From Chloroflexota bacterium (lineage in GTDB: Bacteria; Chloroflexota; Limnocylindria; Limnocylindrales; CSP1-4), in NCBI GenBank assembly GCA_021789355.1, contig JAJYJR010000406.1, positions 1-5,731 on the forward strand: a stretch of 5,731 nucleotides of DNA, read 5' to 3'. Positions 4,361-5,731 of this stretch are shown here, one piece after another; position 1 is the stretch's first letter, and every line of letters starts with the position of its first letter. Made by a program: the position numbers and the translations under genes. The notes beneath the pieces were generated by a model. It did not search any database, was not told where the DNA came from, and was given only the letters and a program-made list of their open reading frames with translations.

Positions 4361-5731
4361 GTGACAACCGACACGAGGAGCGCGGCCGGCTTCCTGCCCC
4401 GCGCCGGATTCCAGCAGCTCATCGACCTGCTCGCCGAGGACGGTCGCACCGTGATCGGTCCCACCGTGGCCGACGGCGCGATCGTGTACGGCGAGATCCG
4501 CACCGTCGGGGACCTCCCCCGGGGAGTCGGGTCGGAGCAGGCCCCGGGCCGGTATCGCCTGGTGGACCATGCCGACGAGCGGTACTTCGCCTACGCGGTC
4601 GGGCCGACCTCCTGGAAGCGCTTCGTGTTTCCGCCCACCCTTGCCCTCGGCGAATCGCACCGCGACGAGCACGGGCACGTCTCGTTCGGGCCGGCCAGGA
4701 AAGAGATCCCGAGCCTCGCGTTCCTCGGCGTCCGCGCCTGCGAGCTTGCCGCCCTGGGCATCGAGGATCGCGTCTTCCTCGGCGGCCCGTACACCGACGA
4801 GGACTACCGACGGCGCCGGGCACAGGCGCTGGTGGTCGCCGTCCAGTGTGCGGAGCCCAGCGGCACGTGCTTCTGCACCTCCATGGGCACCGGCCCGGGC
4901 ATCCGGAGCGGCCACGACATCTCGCTGATCGAGCTGGACGACGGGTTCATCGTCGCGGCGGGGTCTGTGGCCGGTTCGGCCATCGTCGAACGTCTCGGCC
5001 TGGAGGAGGCCACGGCCGACCAGGTCACGGCCGGTGCCGACCAGCTCGCCGCGGCGCGGGAGCGCATCGGCGACCCGGTGGTCACGGCCGGACTCCACGA
5101 TCGGCTCCTCGCGAGGCTCGACAGCCCGCGCTGGGCCGAGATCGCCGAGCGCTGCCTCGCCTGCACGAACTGCACCGCCGCGTGCCCGACCTGCTTCTGC
5201 ACCAGCGTCAGCCAGCGCTCCGACCTGGATGGCCACAACGCCGTCACCGAGCGGCGCTGGGACTTCTGCTTCACCAAGGGATTCTCCGCCGTGGCCCTGG
5301 GCGGCAACTTCCGGCCCCGGGTCCAGGACCGCTACCGGCAGTGGCTCACCCACAAGTTCGCGACGTGGATCGACCAGTTCGGTACGTCGGGCTGCGTGGG
5401 GTGCGGACGCTGCATCACCTGGTGCCCGGTCGGTATCGACGTGCGCGAGGAGCTCGACCGGATCGCCCCGCCGCCCGAGGTCATCGCCGGCGACGGGCAC
5501 GCGGCCGAGGCACGCGCACCCAGGACCAGCGTGTTCTTGGTGGAATCCGTCCGCCGCGAGACCCACGACACCGTCACCCTGACCCTGTCCACCGGGGCCG
5601 GCGTGGACTGGGAGCAGTCGAAGGGCGAGTTCGTCATGGTGTCGGTCCCGGCCGTCGGGTCGATCCCCATCTCGATCTCCCGGCGCCTTCCCACCGGCAT
5701 GGAGCTGACCGTGCGCGGCGTCGGACCAACG
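4361..5731 (+). CDS. 4Fe-4S dicluster (HydB/AsrA-like) protein fused to FAD/NAD(P)-binding (HydG/AsrB-like) domain, 3'-truncated
   Basis: The frame is open from GTG 4361 to the window end (457 codons, no stop). Residues 1-367 match the beta subunit of group 3b cytoplasmic [NiFe]-hydrogenases and AsrA of anaerobic sulfite reductase, which pass electrons between flavin and catalytic subunits. Visible are GPTVADGAIVY near the N-terminus, CAEPSGTCFCTSMGTGP (Cys163, 170, 172), a first cluster motif CLACTNCTAACP (Cys265, 268, 271, 275) and a second CVGCGRCITWCPVGID (Cys345, 348, 351, 355). Cys278 and Cys280 follow the first cluster. A Pro/Ala-rich linker (369-390) leads without a stop into ETHDT (400-404), then PISIS (436-440) and VRGVG. 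These are signatures of the HydG/AsrB flavin domain of the ferredoxin-NADP reductase superfamily. Usually these are two separate genes. The start is supported by AGGA 5 nt upstream and an 11-nt gap from the preceding gene. Hydrogenase is favoured over sulfite reductase by the cNMP-binding neighbour, but the catalytic genes are outside the window. Confidence 0.9.
   Translation, partial: MTTDTRSAAGFLPRAGFQQLIDLLAEDGRTVIGPTVADGAIVYGEIRTVGDLPRGVGSEQAPGRYRLVDHADERYFAYAVGPTSWKRFVFPPTLALGESHRDEHGHVSFGPARKEIPSLAFLGVRACELAALGIEDRVFLGGPYTDEDYRRRRAQALVVAVQCAEPSGTCFCTSMGTGPGIRSGHDISLIELDDGFIVAAGSVAGSAIVERLGLEEATADQVTAGADQLAAARERIGDPVVTAGLHDRLLARLDSPRWAEIAERCLACTNCTAACPTCFCTSVSQRSDLDGHNAVTERRWDFCFTKGFSAVALGGNFRPRVQDRYRQWLTHKFATWIDQFGTSGCVGCGRCITWCPVGIDVREELDRIAPPPEVIAGDGHAAEARAPRTSVFLVESVRRETHDTVTLTLSTGAGVDWEQSKGEFVMVSVPAVGSIPISISRRLPTGMELTVRGVGPT
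5522..5533 (+). promoter_or_regulatory. Possible internal translation start at the beta/gamma domain boundary
   Basis: AGGA (5522-5525), 5 nt of spacer and an in-frame GTG (5531, residue 391) repeat the arrangement seen at the gene's own start (AGGA, 5 nt, GTG at 4361). The GTG sits where a separate gamma subunit would normally begin. It could allow a free flavin subunit to be made alongside the fusion, or be a relic of the unfused gene. Chance is also possible, since AGGACC codes for Arg-Thr here. Confidence 0.25.

Noticed and set aside
4271..5566. Long minus-strand open frame (431 codons) covering the right third of the window
   Set aside because: It is antisense to the 4Fe-4S/FAD protein, whose cysteine motifs are unmistakable. 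Its translation is low-complexity Arg/Gly/Ala/Asp-rich with no recognisable domain, as expected for a shadow in GC-rich DNA.

Overview
This is a very GC-rich window (about 70% or more by eye) with GTG starts and gene-dense packing. It looks like a soil or groundwater member of Chloroflexota (Limnocylindria-like) or Actinomycetota. That placement rests on style only: a large AAA/LuxR regulator, a stand-alone cyclic-nucleotide-binding protein ahead of hydrogenase-type genes, and serine-recombinase debris at a tRNA. No phylogenetic marker is present.

Layout. (1) Bases 2-2545, plus strand: the C-terminal ~847 residues of a large ATPase/LuxR-type regulator, cut by the left edge. (2) Bases 2546-2678: a low-complexity purine-rich stretch with an (AGG)6 run, then bases 2679-3269: a catalytically dead C-terminal remnant of a large serine recombinase. 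Its reading frame runs antisense through a complete tRNA-Lys(CTT) gene (3178-3252, minus strand). This is the classic footprint of an element integrated at a tRNA 3' end, here reduced to a stub. (3) Bases 3232-3693, minus strand: a small membrane protein of the ABC_trans_CmpB (putative ABC-transporter type IV) family, whose stop codon lies inside the tRNA gene. (4) A divergent intergenic region (3694-3854) with two inverted repeats and a possible leaderless promoter. (5) Bases 3855-4349, plus: a 164-residue cyclic-nucleotide-binding-domain protein without a DNA-binding domain. (6) Bases 4361-5731, plus, running off the right edge: a protein with a HydB/AsrA-like 4Fe-4S dicluster module joined in frame to the start of a HydG/AsrB-like FAD/NAD(P)-binding module.

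Genes 5 and 6 form an apparent operon (11-nt gap) that most likely continues into a group 3b-type cytoplasmic [NiFe]-hydrogenase (sulfhydrogenase) cluster. The 4Fe-4S protein would carry electrons between the flavin/NAD(P) module and the hydrogenase small subunit, and the cNMP-binding protein would be a regulatory or accessory partner. The most notable observation is the apparent beta-gamma subunit fusion. It is an open frame of at least 457 codons that never closes inside the window, and it holds an internal GTG with its own Shine-Dalgarno-like sequence exactly at the domain boundary.
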